Shown: piece after piece, positions 1-6,040 of the stretch | Layout of the letters: the number at the start of each line of letters is the position of its first letter | Position numbering within the stretch: the stretch's first letter is position 1 | DNA from: an uncultured Lachnospiraceae bacterium | GTDB taxonomy: Bacteria > Bacillota > Clostridia > Lachnospirales > Lachnospiraceae | Assembly (NCBI GenBank): GCA_948665105.1 | Contig: CAPNGW010000001.1 | Coordinates: 25,147-38,006, forward strand | DNA: 12,860 nucleotides | Direction of reading: 5' to 3' | The notes under the pieces: model-generated | Told to the model about the DNA's origin: nothing | Seen by the model: only the letters and a program-made list of their open reading frames with translations | The model's database searches: none | Made by a program: the position numbers and the translations under genes

Positions 1-1012
1 CCACCCCGCCCATAATCACAGAGTAAGCCACGGCGCTTACAAACAGCAGGCGGAAAATCTTCTTGACCCGCTCCACATTCCCCGCACCAAAGTTGAAGCT
101 GATGATGGGCTGTGCGCCCTGGGTTAAGCCCATAATCGGAAGCCACACCACCTGCATCACGCTGGTGAGAATGGTCATGGCACCCACCGCCATATCCCCG
201 CCATATTTGGACAGGCTGGAGTTAAAGGAAATGTTTATTAAGCTCTCTGTGCTCTGCATCACGAAGGGCGACACTCCAAGGGCCAGCACCGGCAGGATGT
301 ATTCCGCCCTGACAGCCAGATTCTTCCGCCGGATACGGAGTCTGGAACGCTTCCCCAGGAGAAATGCCAATACCCACAAAGCAGACATTGCCTGGGACAG
401 AATAGTGGCCAGAGCCGCCCCCTTCACTCCCATGTTACAGACATAGATAAACAGCGGGTCCAGGATAATGTTAAGCACTGCTCCGATAATCACGGTTCCC
501 ATGCTGACCATGGCAAAGCCCTGGGTGGTAATAAAGCTGTTAAGGCCCAGTGACAGCTGTACAAAAATCGTACCACAGGCGTAAATCTGCATATAGGGAA
601 GGGCATACACGATGGTGCTCTCACTTGCTCCAAAGAGATACAGAAGCTGCTCTCCAAACAGCAGGAACAAAGCAGTCAGCACCACGGAGATTAAAATCAG
701 CATGCTAAAGCAGTTGCCCAAGGTCTTCTGGGCCTTCTCCTCTTCCCCTTTTCCCATATAGATGGCGGCTCTGGGCGCTCCACCCATACCCACCAGGCCA
801 CTGAAGGCCATCACAAGTATAATAATCGGAAAGCACAGGCCCACACCGGTGAGGGCCATGGCGCCCTCCCCTGGAATATGTCCGATGTAAATCCTGTCCA
901 CGATGTTATATAGCATGTTTACAAGCTGGGCCAGTATGGACGGGATTGCCAGCTTCAGGAGCAGCCTTCCCAGTGGCGCTGTGCCCAGATCGGTAGTTTT
1001 GTTCTGTTTCAT
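1..1012 (-). CDS. MATE family efflux transporter, 3'-truncated by the window edge
   Basis: Multidrug and toxic compound extrusion antiporter of the cytoplasmic membrane; the family couples export of cationic or organic compounds to Na+ or H+ entry. The frame is open from the ATG (MKQNKTTDLGTAPLGRLLLK) to the left edge, giving 337 residues of a family usually near 450, so the C-terminus is missing. Visible hallmarks are the N-terminal PLGRLLLKLAIPSILAQLV stretch, a GHIPGEGAMALTGVG turn, a GGAPRAAIYMGKG cytoplasmic loop, repeated hydrophobic helices, and TQGAQPIISFNFGAGN near residue 310, which is typical of the second MATE half. The Shine-Dalgarno GAGG lies immediately behind the aspartokinase stop codon, only 8 nt before this start, so the gene is probably co-transcribed and translationally coupled with lysC. 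Transport substrate cannot be read from sequence. Family assignment is firm. Confidence 0.9.
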   Translation of the reverse strand, partial: MKQNKTTDLGTAPLGRLLLKLAIPSILAQLVNMLYNIVDRIYIGHIPGEGAMALTGVGLCFPIIILVMAFSGLVGMGGAPRAAIYMGKGEEEKAQKTLGNCFSMLILISVVLTALFLLFGEQLLYLFGASESTIVYALPYMQIYACGTIFVQLSLGLNSFITTQGFAMVSMGTVIIGAVLNIILDPLFIYVCNMGVKGAALATILSQAMSALWVLAFLLGKRSRLRIRRKNLAVRAEYILPVLALGVSPFVMQSTESLINISFNSSLSKYGGDMAVGAMTILTSVMQVVWLPIMGLTQGAQPIISFNFGAGNVERVKKIFRLLFVSAVAYSVIMGGV

Positions 1013-1020
1013 AGATTTCC

Positions 1021-2340
1021 TCACAGCTGCGCTGTCACAAAAATATCGTATATAGCCCGGATGGCCGTCTCAAAATCACTGTTCTTCACGCCAACAATTA
1101 CATTGAGCTCACTGGAGCCCTGGTCAATCATCTTCACGTTGACTCTGGCGTGGGCCAAAGCGGAAAAAATTCTTCCAACGGTTCCTCTTGTGGCCTTCAT
1201 GCCACGGCCAACCACCGCAATCAGAGCCAGGTCCGATTCCATCTCGATGATATCCGGATGCACGGCCCGGTGGATTCCGGCAATTACCTGCTGCTCCTTC
1301 TCCACAAATTCCGACTGCTGCACCACAATGGTCATGGTGTCAATGCCGGAGGGCATATGCTCAAAGGACAGCCCGTTGTCCTCAAAGACCCCCAGCACCT
1401 TCCTGCCAAAGCCGATTTCTGAGTTCATCATGTCCTTATCCACATTGATGGCCGCAAAGCCCTTCTTTCCCGCGATTCCGGTAATGGTGTACCGGGGCTT
1501 TCTGCAGGTGCTTTCCACAATGAGGGTTCCCTTCTCCTCCGGGGCATTGGTGTTGCGGATATTAATGGGAATTCCTTCCCGGCGCACCGGGAAAATAGCT
1601 TCCTCATGAAGCACGCCTGCGCCCATATAGGAAAGCTCCCGAAGCTCCCGGTAGGTGATGGCCTCAATAATCTCCGGGTTGCTGATAATCCTGGGGTCTG
1701 CCACAAGAAAACCGGACACATCGGTCCAGTTCTCGTACATGTCCGCATGAATGGCCCGGGCCACCAAAGAGCCGGTGATGTCGGAGCCGCCTCTGGAGAA
1801 GGTGTGGATGGTACCGTCCTCCAGCTTTCCGTAAAATCCGGGAATCACCGCGTATTCTCTGGATTTTAAACAGTCCTTCAACAATTCGTTTGTTTTATCC
1901 ACATCCAAGGTGCCGTCCATGTGGAAAATGATAACCTCCGCGGCGTCCACGAATTCAAAGCCCAGGTAGTCGGCAAGAACCATACCATTTAAATATTCAC
2001 CCCGGGAAGCCGCATAATCACTGCCGGCCCCGGCGTCAAGCTGTCTATGAATCTCCGCAAATTCTTCCTCCAGGGACAGCTTTAAGCCCAGCCCTTTGAT
2101 AATCTCGTTGTAGCGGCTCTTAATTTTCTCAAGCAGGGGCTTTATGTCCTTGCCATTTTCCTTAAGCTCATGGCACTGGTAGAGCATGTCTGTCACCTTT
2201 GTGTCGTCCGCATAACGCTTGCCGGGAGCCGAGGGTATCACATACCGCCTGGAATCCTCGCCCTTAATAATATCGGCCACCTTCTTAAACTGCTCCGGGC
2301 TGGCCAGTGAACTTCCTCCGAATTTTACTACCTTTTTCAT
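1021..2340 (-). CDS. lysC: aspartate kinase (aspartokinase), monofunctional, ACT-regulated
   Basis: Catalyses ATP-dependent phosphorylation of L-aspartate, the first step towards lysine, threonine, methionine and diaminopimelate. The 439-residue protein has the kinase signature VKFGGSS at residues 5-11, an SRGEYLNG segment at 112-119, the FSRGGSDITGS nucleotide/substrate loop at 181-191, and TDVSGFLVADPR at 206-217. C-terminal ACT-type repeats run from about 285 to 439, including GRGMKATRGTVGRIFSAL, the usual site of allosteric amino-acid control. I chose the ATG giving MKKVVKFGGSS, with AAGGGA about 7 nt upstream, rather than an in-frame ATG six codons earlier, because family members begin just before the KFGGSS strand. 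There is no fused homoserine dehydrogenase. The short leader leaves no room for a lysine riboswitch. Which end product inhibits it is not visible. Confidence 0.95.
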   Translation of the reverse strand: MKKVVKFGGSSLASPEQFKKVADIIKGEDSRRYVIPSAPGKRYADDTKVTDMLYQCHELKENGKDIKPLLEKIKSRYNEIIKGLGLKLSLEEEFAEIHRQLDAGAGSDYAASRGEYLNGMVLADYLGFEFVDAAEVIIFHMDGTLDVDKTNELLKDCLKSREYAVIPGFYGKLEDGTIHTFSRGGSDITGSLVARAIHADMYENWTDVSGFLVADPRIISNPEIIEAITYRELRELSYMGAGVLHEEAIFPVRREGIPINIRNTNAPEEKGTLIVESTCRKPRYTITGIAGKKGFAAINVDKDMMNSEIGFGRKVLGVFEDNGLSFEHMPSGIDTMTIVVQQSEFVEKEQQVIAGIHRAVHPDIIEMESDLALIAVVGRGMKATRGTVGRIFSALAHARVNVKMIDQGSSELNVIVGVKNSDFETAIRAIYDIFVTAQL

Positions 2341-2396
2341 ATAATTTCCCTTTTCCATTTACTGTGTATACGACTCCGCTTTTCTTACTTCAATAT

Positions 2397-2425
2397 AATA
2401 TACTATACCTTTTTAAAAAAGGCAA
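2397..2425 (-). promoter_or_regulatory. predicted sigma-A promoter of lysC
   Basis: Reading the minus strand, TTGCCT (2425-2420) is followed after exactly 17 nt by TATATT (2402-2397), putting transcription start near 2390 and leaving a leader of about 50 nt before the lysC ATG. The spacer contains a small AT-rich palindrome, CCTTTTTTAAAAAGG. The -10 is close to consensus and the -35 is moderate. No stem followed by a U-tract separates this promoter from the upstream repressor gene, so some readthrough from that gene is possible. Confidence 0.6.
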
Positions 2426-2453
2426 ATAATCTTCTGCAGTGCCAGTCCACACT

Positions 2454-3209
2454 TCATTCCACCGATTCAGCTTCCGCTATCATCCGAAAGCGTGTGGTTG
2501 CCGCCACCCAAAGTGTGGTGGAGTATTCAATGGGTGTTCCGTCAGTGAGGCAATGAGTGGAAATGATTTTTAAAGCAGGCGCATCGTAACTGTTTTCCAA
2601 CAGCGCTGCCTCCCCAGCGTTCATTTTCACCGCTTCGATGTAATTCTCCACCTTCTGAATCTTATACTGATATCTGGCTTTCAAGGTCTCCGTCACACTC
2701 TTATTCACAAGGCCCTTCTCAATCAAATCCGGCACCATCTCCGCCGGGAACCAGGTATGATTTAAGCCCACCGGTATATTATTTCGCATAAACAGGCGGC
2801 TTAGAAAAATCAATTCCTGGTTCTGTCCCACCTGAAACATTTGCTGCACATACAACGGCGTTTCCTTAATATACTTCCATTCCAGAATTCTGGAGTCGTT
2901 TTTCCGGCCTTTCTCCTGATTCGGACTTGGAAAATTGAGGCTCTCGATAAAGGGCGTCGGATTCATTGTCAGAAAAGATCCCCTGCCCCGCTGTCTCTCG
3001 ATAATTCCCCTCTGCTCCAATTCTGCCAATGCCTGGCGCATGGTTACACGGCTAACCTCATATTCCTGAACCAGCTCTGTTTCCGGAGGAAATCGGTCTC
3101 CGACAGTCCACTCACCTTTGGCAATCCGTTCAATCAAATCAGAAGCAATCTGGTGATAGGCCGGAATGGGCGAGCTCTTGTCAATAGTAACTCCTGTGGG
3201 TAATATCAT
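2454..3209 (-). CDS. GntR family (HutC/UTRA) transcriptional regulator
   Basis: A 251-residue DNA-binding regulator. The N-terminus (about 15-80) is a GntR winged helix: PAYHQIASDLIERIAKGEW, then GDRFPPETELVQEYEVSRVTMRQAL and the wing ERQRGRGSFL. Residues about 100-245 form a UTRA ligand-binding domain, with features such as IFLSRLFMRNNIPVGLNHTWFP and the closing GTPIEYSTTLWVAATTRFR. UTRA domains bind small effectors, often phosphorylated sugars or other pathway intermediates, and release DNA. The ATG is set by GAGGAGA 6 nt upstream. The gene is divergent from the PfkB-family kinase homologue across a 172-bp region with two back-to-back promoters, so it very likely controls the kinase, itself and, by motif sharing, the ABC operon. 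FrlR of fructosamine operons belongs to the same subfamily, but I cannot assign orthology or an effector. Confidence 0.93.
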   Translation of the reverse strand: MILPTGVTIDKSSPIPAYHQIASDLIERIAKGEWTVGDRFPPETELVQEYEVSRVTMRQALAELEQRGIIERQRGRGSFLTMNPTPFIESLNFPSPNQEKGRKNDSRILEWKYIKETPLYVQQMFQVGQNQELIFLSRLFMRNNIPVGLNHTWFPAEMVPDLIEKGLVNKSVTETLKARYQYKIQKVENYIEAVKMNAGEAALLENSYDAPALKIISTHCLTDGTPIEYSTTLWVAATTRFRMIAEAESVE

Positions 3210-3262
3210 ATGTATCTCCTCTGTCTAACGCATTCCCGTTATTTTCCGGGAAGTTTGAATTC

Positions 3263-3291
3263 ATTATCCAACATGTTTCATCAAAAGTCAA
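3263..3291 (-). promoter_or_regulatory. predicted sigma-A promoter of the GntR regulator
   Basis: On the minus strand TTGACT (3291-3286) and GATAAT (3268-3263) are separated by 17 nt. Both boxes match the sigma-A consensus at five of six positions. Start of transcription is expected near 3256, giving a leader of about 47 nt to the regulator ATG. It is back-to-back with the kinase promoter, and their -35 boxes are only about 30 bp apart, so a repressor bound between them could silence both. Confidence 0.75.
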
Positions 3292-3306
3292 TTTGTATTA
3301 TCAAAT
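3291..3306. promoter_or_regulatory. candidate GntR operator between the divergent promoters
   Basis: A perfect dyad ATTTG-N6-CAAAT lies exactly between the two divergent -35 boxes and overlaps the end of the regulator's -35. The word TTGTATTATCA (3293-3303) inside it is identical to an 11-bp word in the promoter of the ABC-transporter operon on the opposite strand. Position and sharing point to an operator of the neighbouring GntR protein. The region is AT-rich, so the short dyad alone would be weak evidence. Confidence 0.45.
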
Positions 3307-3321
3307 ATTCATCAAATATCC
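3300..3321 (+). repeat. tandem 11-bp direct repeat next to the kinase -35 box
   Basis: Two adjacent copies, ATCAAATATTC and ATCAAATATCC, differ at one base and end immediately before the -35 hexamer of the kinase promoter. The spacing of 11 bp places both copies on nearly the same face of the helix, which suits cooperative binding of a regulator. A related word, TTCATCAAAA, sits at 3278-3287. The binding protein is unknown; the adjacent GntR regulator is the natural candidate. Confidence 0.4.
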
Positions 3322-3350
3322 TTGAATTATTAGTATTATTGTGCTAACAT
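3322..3350 (+). promoter_or_regulatory. predicted sigma-A promoter of the PfkB-family gene
   Basis: TTGAAT (3322-3327) and TAACAT (3345-3350) are 17 nt apart, and a TG dinucleotide one base before the -10 (TGCTAACAT) makes an extended -10. Transcription should start near 3357, leaving a leader of about 25 nt that carries AGGAGG (3371-3376) 5 nt before the ATG. Confidence 0.7.
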
Positions 3351-3381
3351 ATATACATATTATTCGACTTAGGAGGCATAT

Positions 3382-4284
3382 ATGGCAAAATATCTTGTTG
3401 TTTCTACCGTGGTTACAGACGAAGTCTTTACAGCGGATCACCATTTTACCGGAGCCTGTCTGGGTGGCGCCGGTTTATACGCATATTGCGGCCTGCGCTT
3501 TTGGACGGATGACGTTGCCATTATCTCCGGTGTAGGAGAGGATTTCTTTTCTCTACACAGGGCCTGGCTTCTTGAAAACAAGGTCTGTACCGACGGGCTT
3601 TGGGTACGCGACCCCCATACCCCCTGCACCGTTGTACAATACCATAAAGATGGAGAGCGGACAGAGACGCCCCGGTTCGGAAGAGACCATTACCACAAGA
3701 TGGAGGCTTCTGCCTCTGACATCCTCCCATTTTTGGAGGAGGCGAAGGGCGTCTATATTTTTCAAAAAATACCGGACAATTACTGGGACGTCATTCTAAA
3801 GCGGAAGGAGGAATGTAATTTTGCCCTGGCCTGGGAGCTTCATACAGGAGTCACCACCCCGGCCCATCTATCAGATGTCCAAAGGATTGCGAAAGCCTGT
3901 GATATACTTTCCTTGAACCGGACAGAAGCCTTATCCCTGCTGGATGTGGAGAATTTGGAGGAAGCCATCGGAATTCTCTCCACCTGGCAGGTCCCCATGA
4001 TTTATCTACGAGTTGGCGCCCAGGGAGGAATTATTCTGGAAAACGGCCATGTCACCAGAACACCCGCGGTCCCTGGCATACATGTCATAGACCCCACCGG
4101 CGCCGGTAACAGCTCTACCGCCGCTGTACTTTACGGCTACTGCGAAGGCTATAGTCCTCATCAATGCGGGCTCATGGGAAGCATCAGCGCCGCAAAGTGC
4201 ATTGAACAGCAAGGCCCGCCGAAGCTGTCGGAGATTAACCGCTCACAGCTCCACCTTCTGCTCTCCCAGATGAGCGAATCATAA
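3382..4284 (+). CDS. PfkB/ribokinase-family carbohydrate kinase homologue with Asp-to-Asn at the catalytic motif
   Basis: A 300-residue PfkB-fold protein; the family phosphorylates sugars, amino sugars or nucleosides with ATP in the cytoplasm. Visible landmarks are the substrate-side glycine pair in GACLGGAGLYAYCGL (24-38), ISGVGEDFF (48-56), NRTEALSLL (179-187), the LRVGAQGGIILENG strand (209-222), and the anion-hole/ATP motif VIDPTGAGNSSTAAVLYGY (235-253). In typical members the last motif reads DTxGAGD and its Asp is the general base. Here the position is Asn243, so catalysis may be altered or the protein may act differently. A GxGN form also occurs in MAK32-like eukaryotic relatives, so this may be a natural subfamily rather than decay. 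The gene is intact, has an excellent AGGAGG site, sits divergent from the regulator and convergent with the ABC operon. The substrate is unknown. Confidence 0.85.
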   Translation: MAKYLVVSTVVTDEVFTADHHFTGACLGGAGLYAYCGLRFWTDDVAIISGVGEDFFSLHRAWLLENKVCTDGLWVRDPHTPCTVVQYHKDGERTETPRFGRDHYHKMEASASDILPFLEEAKGVYIFQKIPDNYWDVILKRKEECNFALAWELHTGVTTPAHLSDVQRIAKACDILSLNRTEALSLLDVENLEEAIGILSTWQVPMIYLRVGAQGGIILENGHVTRTPAVPGIHVIDPTGAGNSSTAAVLYGYCEGYSPHQCGLMGSISAAKCIEQQGPPKLSEINRSQLHLLLSQMSES

Positions 4285-4328
4285 AATTATCCGTCGGATA
4301 CGTATTCTGCATCCGGCGGATAATTTTT
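4284..4328. terminator. stem-loop terminator between convergent genes
   Basis: An inverted repeat with 16-bp arms (4284-4299 and 4311-4326, one G-U pair, loop 11 nt) contains ATTATCCG and CGGATAAT and runs into TTTTT (4324-4328) on the plus strand. It starts at the stop codon of the PfkB-family gene and ends directly before the stop codon of the minus-strand phosphodiesterase. On the plus strand it is a textbook intrinsic terminator. On the minus strand the tail is only four U residues, within the stem, so it is probably a weaker but usable terminator for the ABC operon. Confidence 0.9.
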
Positions 4329-4329
4329 A

Positions 4330-5625
4330 TTACTCCCGTTGCAAGAGCAGCTCTGTCAAAGCCCGTCCCTCAAGATTAGGAAGCTTCAGGGAAAAAAGTG
4401 ATGCAAAGGTGGGAAGCTCGTCCAGAATACCGGCATGTTCCAGCCACACACCCTTACAAAAATCCGGTCCTGAAGCTATGAACACCGGCTGCGGCCCAAT
4501 CTCCGGGCGATGGCCATGTCCCGTAACCACATAGGTATAGTCCTCATCCACAGACAAAATTACCGCCCGGCCCGTGTGGGCGTGTCCAAAAGCCGTTCCC
4601 TCCTCCCCTTCCACCACGAAGGAGAATGGCCCGGACAGCCGGAATTCCTGCCGGGCTTCCTCCTTTGTATAAATTCTTTTAATCCCGTAACTCCTTTCCT
4701 TCTGCAAGGTCCAAAGCAAGTCCCAAACCTTTCCGTAAAGGGCCGGGTCCTGGGGCTCCTTTAACATAATCTGGCCGGACAGGCTGGCGCTGTGGCAATA
4801 GGCCTGATAATCCAGCATCTGCCCCTGGGTGTCCACGGTGATAAGGCCATGCTCCCGGAAAATAACGTTCAGGTTCAGCTCCTTTGTAATCATAAGGTGA
4901 CCATGGTCGCTTACGATGATAAAATCTGTACATTCCCCGTACCCGGAAGCCTGTATCGCCTCCATCAGCTGGCAAATCCAGCCGTCCACCTGCACAATCG
5001 CCCCGGTAACCTCCTTGCAGAAAAGACCATGATAATGCCGGGCTATATCCACCGCCGACACATGGATAAAGGACAAATCCGGCATTTCGTGCTCCAGAAT
5101 ATCCTTAGCCAGGCAAATGGCAAACTCATCATAGGCAGGCTTGGGGTGCCACCCCAATTTGTCCACATGCTTTTTAAAATATTCATATCCCTTAGGAGAG
5201 CAATATTTCCGATAAATCCGGTGGGGATCATCCCAGTTGTCCATATCCCAGACCTCGGGGATATTAAAGTCGATGGCTGCATTGGCTAAAACCGGCCACA
5301 TGATGGCGCAGGTGGAAAGTCCCTGATTCCTTGCCGCATCAAATATGGTGGGCACCTTTATATAGTCCGCATCCCAGCACCAATCCGGCTCCATCTTTCC
5401 CGGCTGAAAAGCCTCATTGTTGTAGACCCCGGTGTCCATCATATTTCTTCCGGTCACCTGCACCACATGAATGGGGTAGGTCAGGGTGGGAAACACACTC
5501 TTTACTTGTTTTACACCGCAGCCGTTTTTTATTACGGCTCCAAAGCCCGGCAGCTCCTTCGCCAGGGCCAAATCCTCTGTTACCAGGGCATCCACCGATA
5601 ACACCACTAATTTTCTCTTATTCAT
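4330..5625 (-). CDS. cytoplasmic nucleotide pyrophosphatase/phosphodiesterase-like protein (alkaline phosphatase superfamily)
   Basis: A 431-residue enzyme of the type I phosphodiesterase/NPP branch, which hydrolyses phosphodiester or pyrophosphate bonds with two bound metal ions (usually Zn). The metal and catalytic residues can be followed: Asp12 in VVLSVDAL, nucleophile Thr49 in VFPTLTYPIH, Asp193 and His197 in VSAVDIARHYHG, Asp240 and His241 in IVSDHGH, and His370 in VVTGHGHRPE. There is no signal peptide or membrane segment, unlike many secreted NPPs, so it acts on something already in the cell, presumably the imported substrate. The start giving MNKRKLVVLSVDAL is one base after the YjbQ stop codon (TGA-T-ATG), implying coupled translation; an ATG six codons earlier would overlap that gene. 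It is the last gene of the operon. A phosphonate or sulfate-ester hydrolase is possible but less likely from the PTLTYP nucleophile region. Confidence 0.85.
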   Translation of the reverse strand: MNKRKLVVLSVDALVTEDLALAKELPGFGAVIKNGCGVKQVKSVFPTLTYPIHVVQVTGRNMMDTGVYNNEAFQPGKMEPDWCWDADYIKVPTIFDAARNQGLSTCAIMWPVLANAAIDFNIPEVWDMDNWDDPHRIYRKYCSPKGYEYFKKHVDKLGWHPKPAYDEFAICLAKDILEHEMPDLSFIHVSAVDIARHYHGLFCKEVTGAIVQVDGWICQLMEAIQASGYGECTDFIIVSDHGHLMITKELNLNVIFREHGLITVDTQGQMLDYQAYCHSASLSGQIMLKEPQDPALYGKVWDLLWTLQKERSYGIKRIYTKEEARQEFRLSGPFSFVVEGEEGTAFGHAHTGRAVILSVDEDYTYVVTGHGHRPEIGPQPVFIASGPDFCKGVWLEHAGILDELPTFASLFSLKLPNLEGRALTELLLQRE

Positions 5626-5626
5626 A

Positions 5627-6031
5627 TCAGCCGGCCACCACACTCACAAAAAATTCCCGGTCTCTGGGTCCGTCAAACTCCAGAAAATAAATTCCCTGGG
5701 AATGGCCCAAAAGGACCTTGCCCTCATGTACAATCAATGTCATTGCCGCACCCAGCAGAGAGGATTTTACATGGCCTGCCGCATCCTGAGGCGTATCATG
5801 CTGATGCTTAAAATCAATGCGGGTGGGAATCAATCGGCAGATTTCGTCCTGCAAATCTTCAAACCCTTTGGGGTCCCAAAAGGAAGTAATGGTCAATGCC
5901 GCTGTGGTATGGGGGATGGTGATGGTACATATCCCTTCCTGTACCCCGCTTTCCTCCACGAAGGATTTCACCTCATCCGTTATTGCATACACATCCCGTT
6001 CTGTTGTACTGATCTTAAAATTCTTTAGCAT
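5627..6031 (-). CDS. YjbQ/UPF0047 family protein
   Basis: A 134-residue single-domain protein, the normal length for YjbQ. Members are often labelled secondary thiamine-phosphate synthase because of weak activity or complementation of thiE mutants, but their real role is generally unresolved. Conserved elements are IPHTTAALTI (39-48), histidine 76 in the DFKHQH segment, DAAGHVKSSLLG (83-94), and the terminal block GHSQGIYFLEFDGPRDREF (109-127). The usual ENADPD element after the HTT motif is replaced by SFWDPKG, and the usual GTWQG reads GHSQG, so this is a divergent subtype. It starts 9 nt after the SIS gene, with GAGGAG overlapping that gene's stop codon, and its own stop is one base from the next start. 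Nothing here suggests thiamine biosynthesis; a role in the operon's catabolic pathway is more likely. Confidence 0.88.
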   Translation of the reverse strand: MLKNFKISTTERDVYAITDEVKSFVEESGVQEGICTITIPHTTAALTITSFWDPKGFEDLQDEICRLIPTRIDFKHQHDTPQDAAGHVKSSLLGAAMTLIVHEGKVLLGHSQGIYFLEFDGPRDREFFVSVVAG

Positions 6032-6040
6032 CGCTTCTCC

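Noticed and set aside
63..446. Plus-strand open frame at the left end
   Set aside because: It lies antisense to the clearly conserved MATE frame, has no convincing ribosome site and its translation has no recognisable domain.
1061..1869. Several plus-strand open frames opposite lysC
   Set aside because: They are mirror frames of a conserved aspartokinase; composition is unlike a real protein and no start signals are seen.
2341..2453. Lysine riboswitch or T-box ahead of lysC
   Set aside because: The predicted leader is only about 50 nt and the whole gap to the repressor gene is about 110 nt, too short for either element; no terminator stem is present.
3210..3381. Catabolite-repression (cre) site near the promoters
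   Set aside because: No good match to the TGWAANCGNTNWCA consensus was found here or in 12359-12539.
4330..5625. Phosphonoacetate hydrolase (PhnA) or arylsulfatase as the identity of the alkaline phosphatase superfamily protein
   Set aside because: The nucleophile region PTLTYPIH resembles NPP phosphodiesterases more than the PhnA or sulfatase C-x-P-x-R motifs, and no phosphonate genes are nearby. PhnA-like activity is not fully excluded.
5627..6031. Thiamine phosphate synthase as a firm function for YjbQ
   Set aside because: The common database label rests on weak complementation; there are no thi genes or TPP riboswitch in the window.
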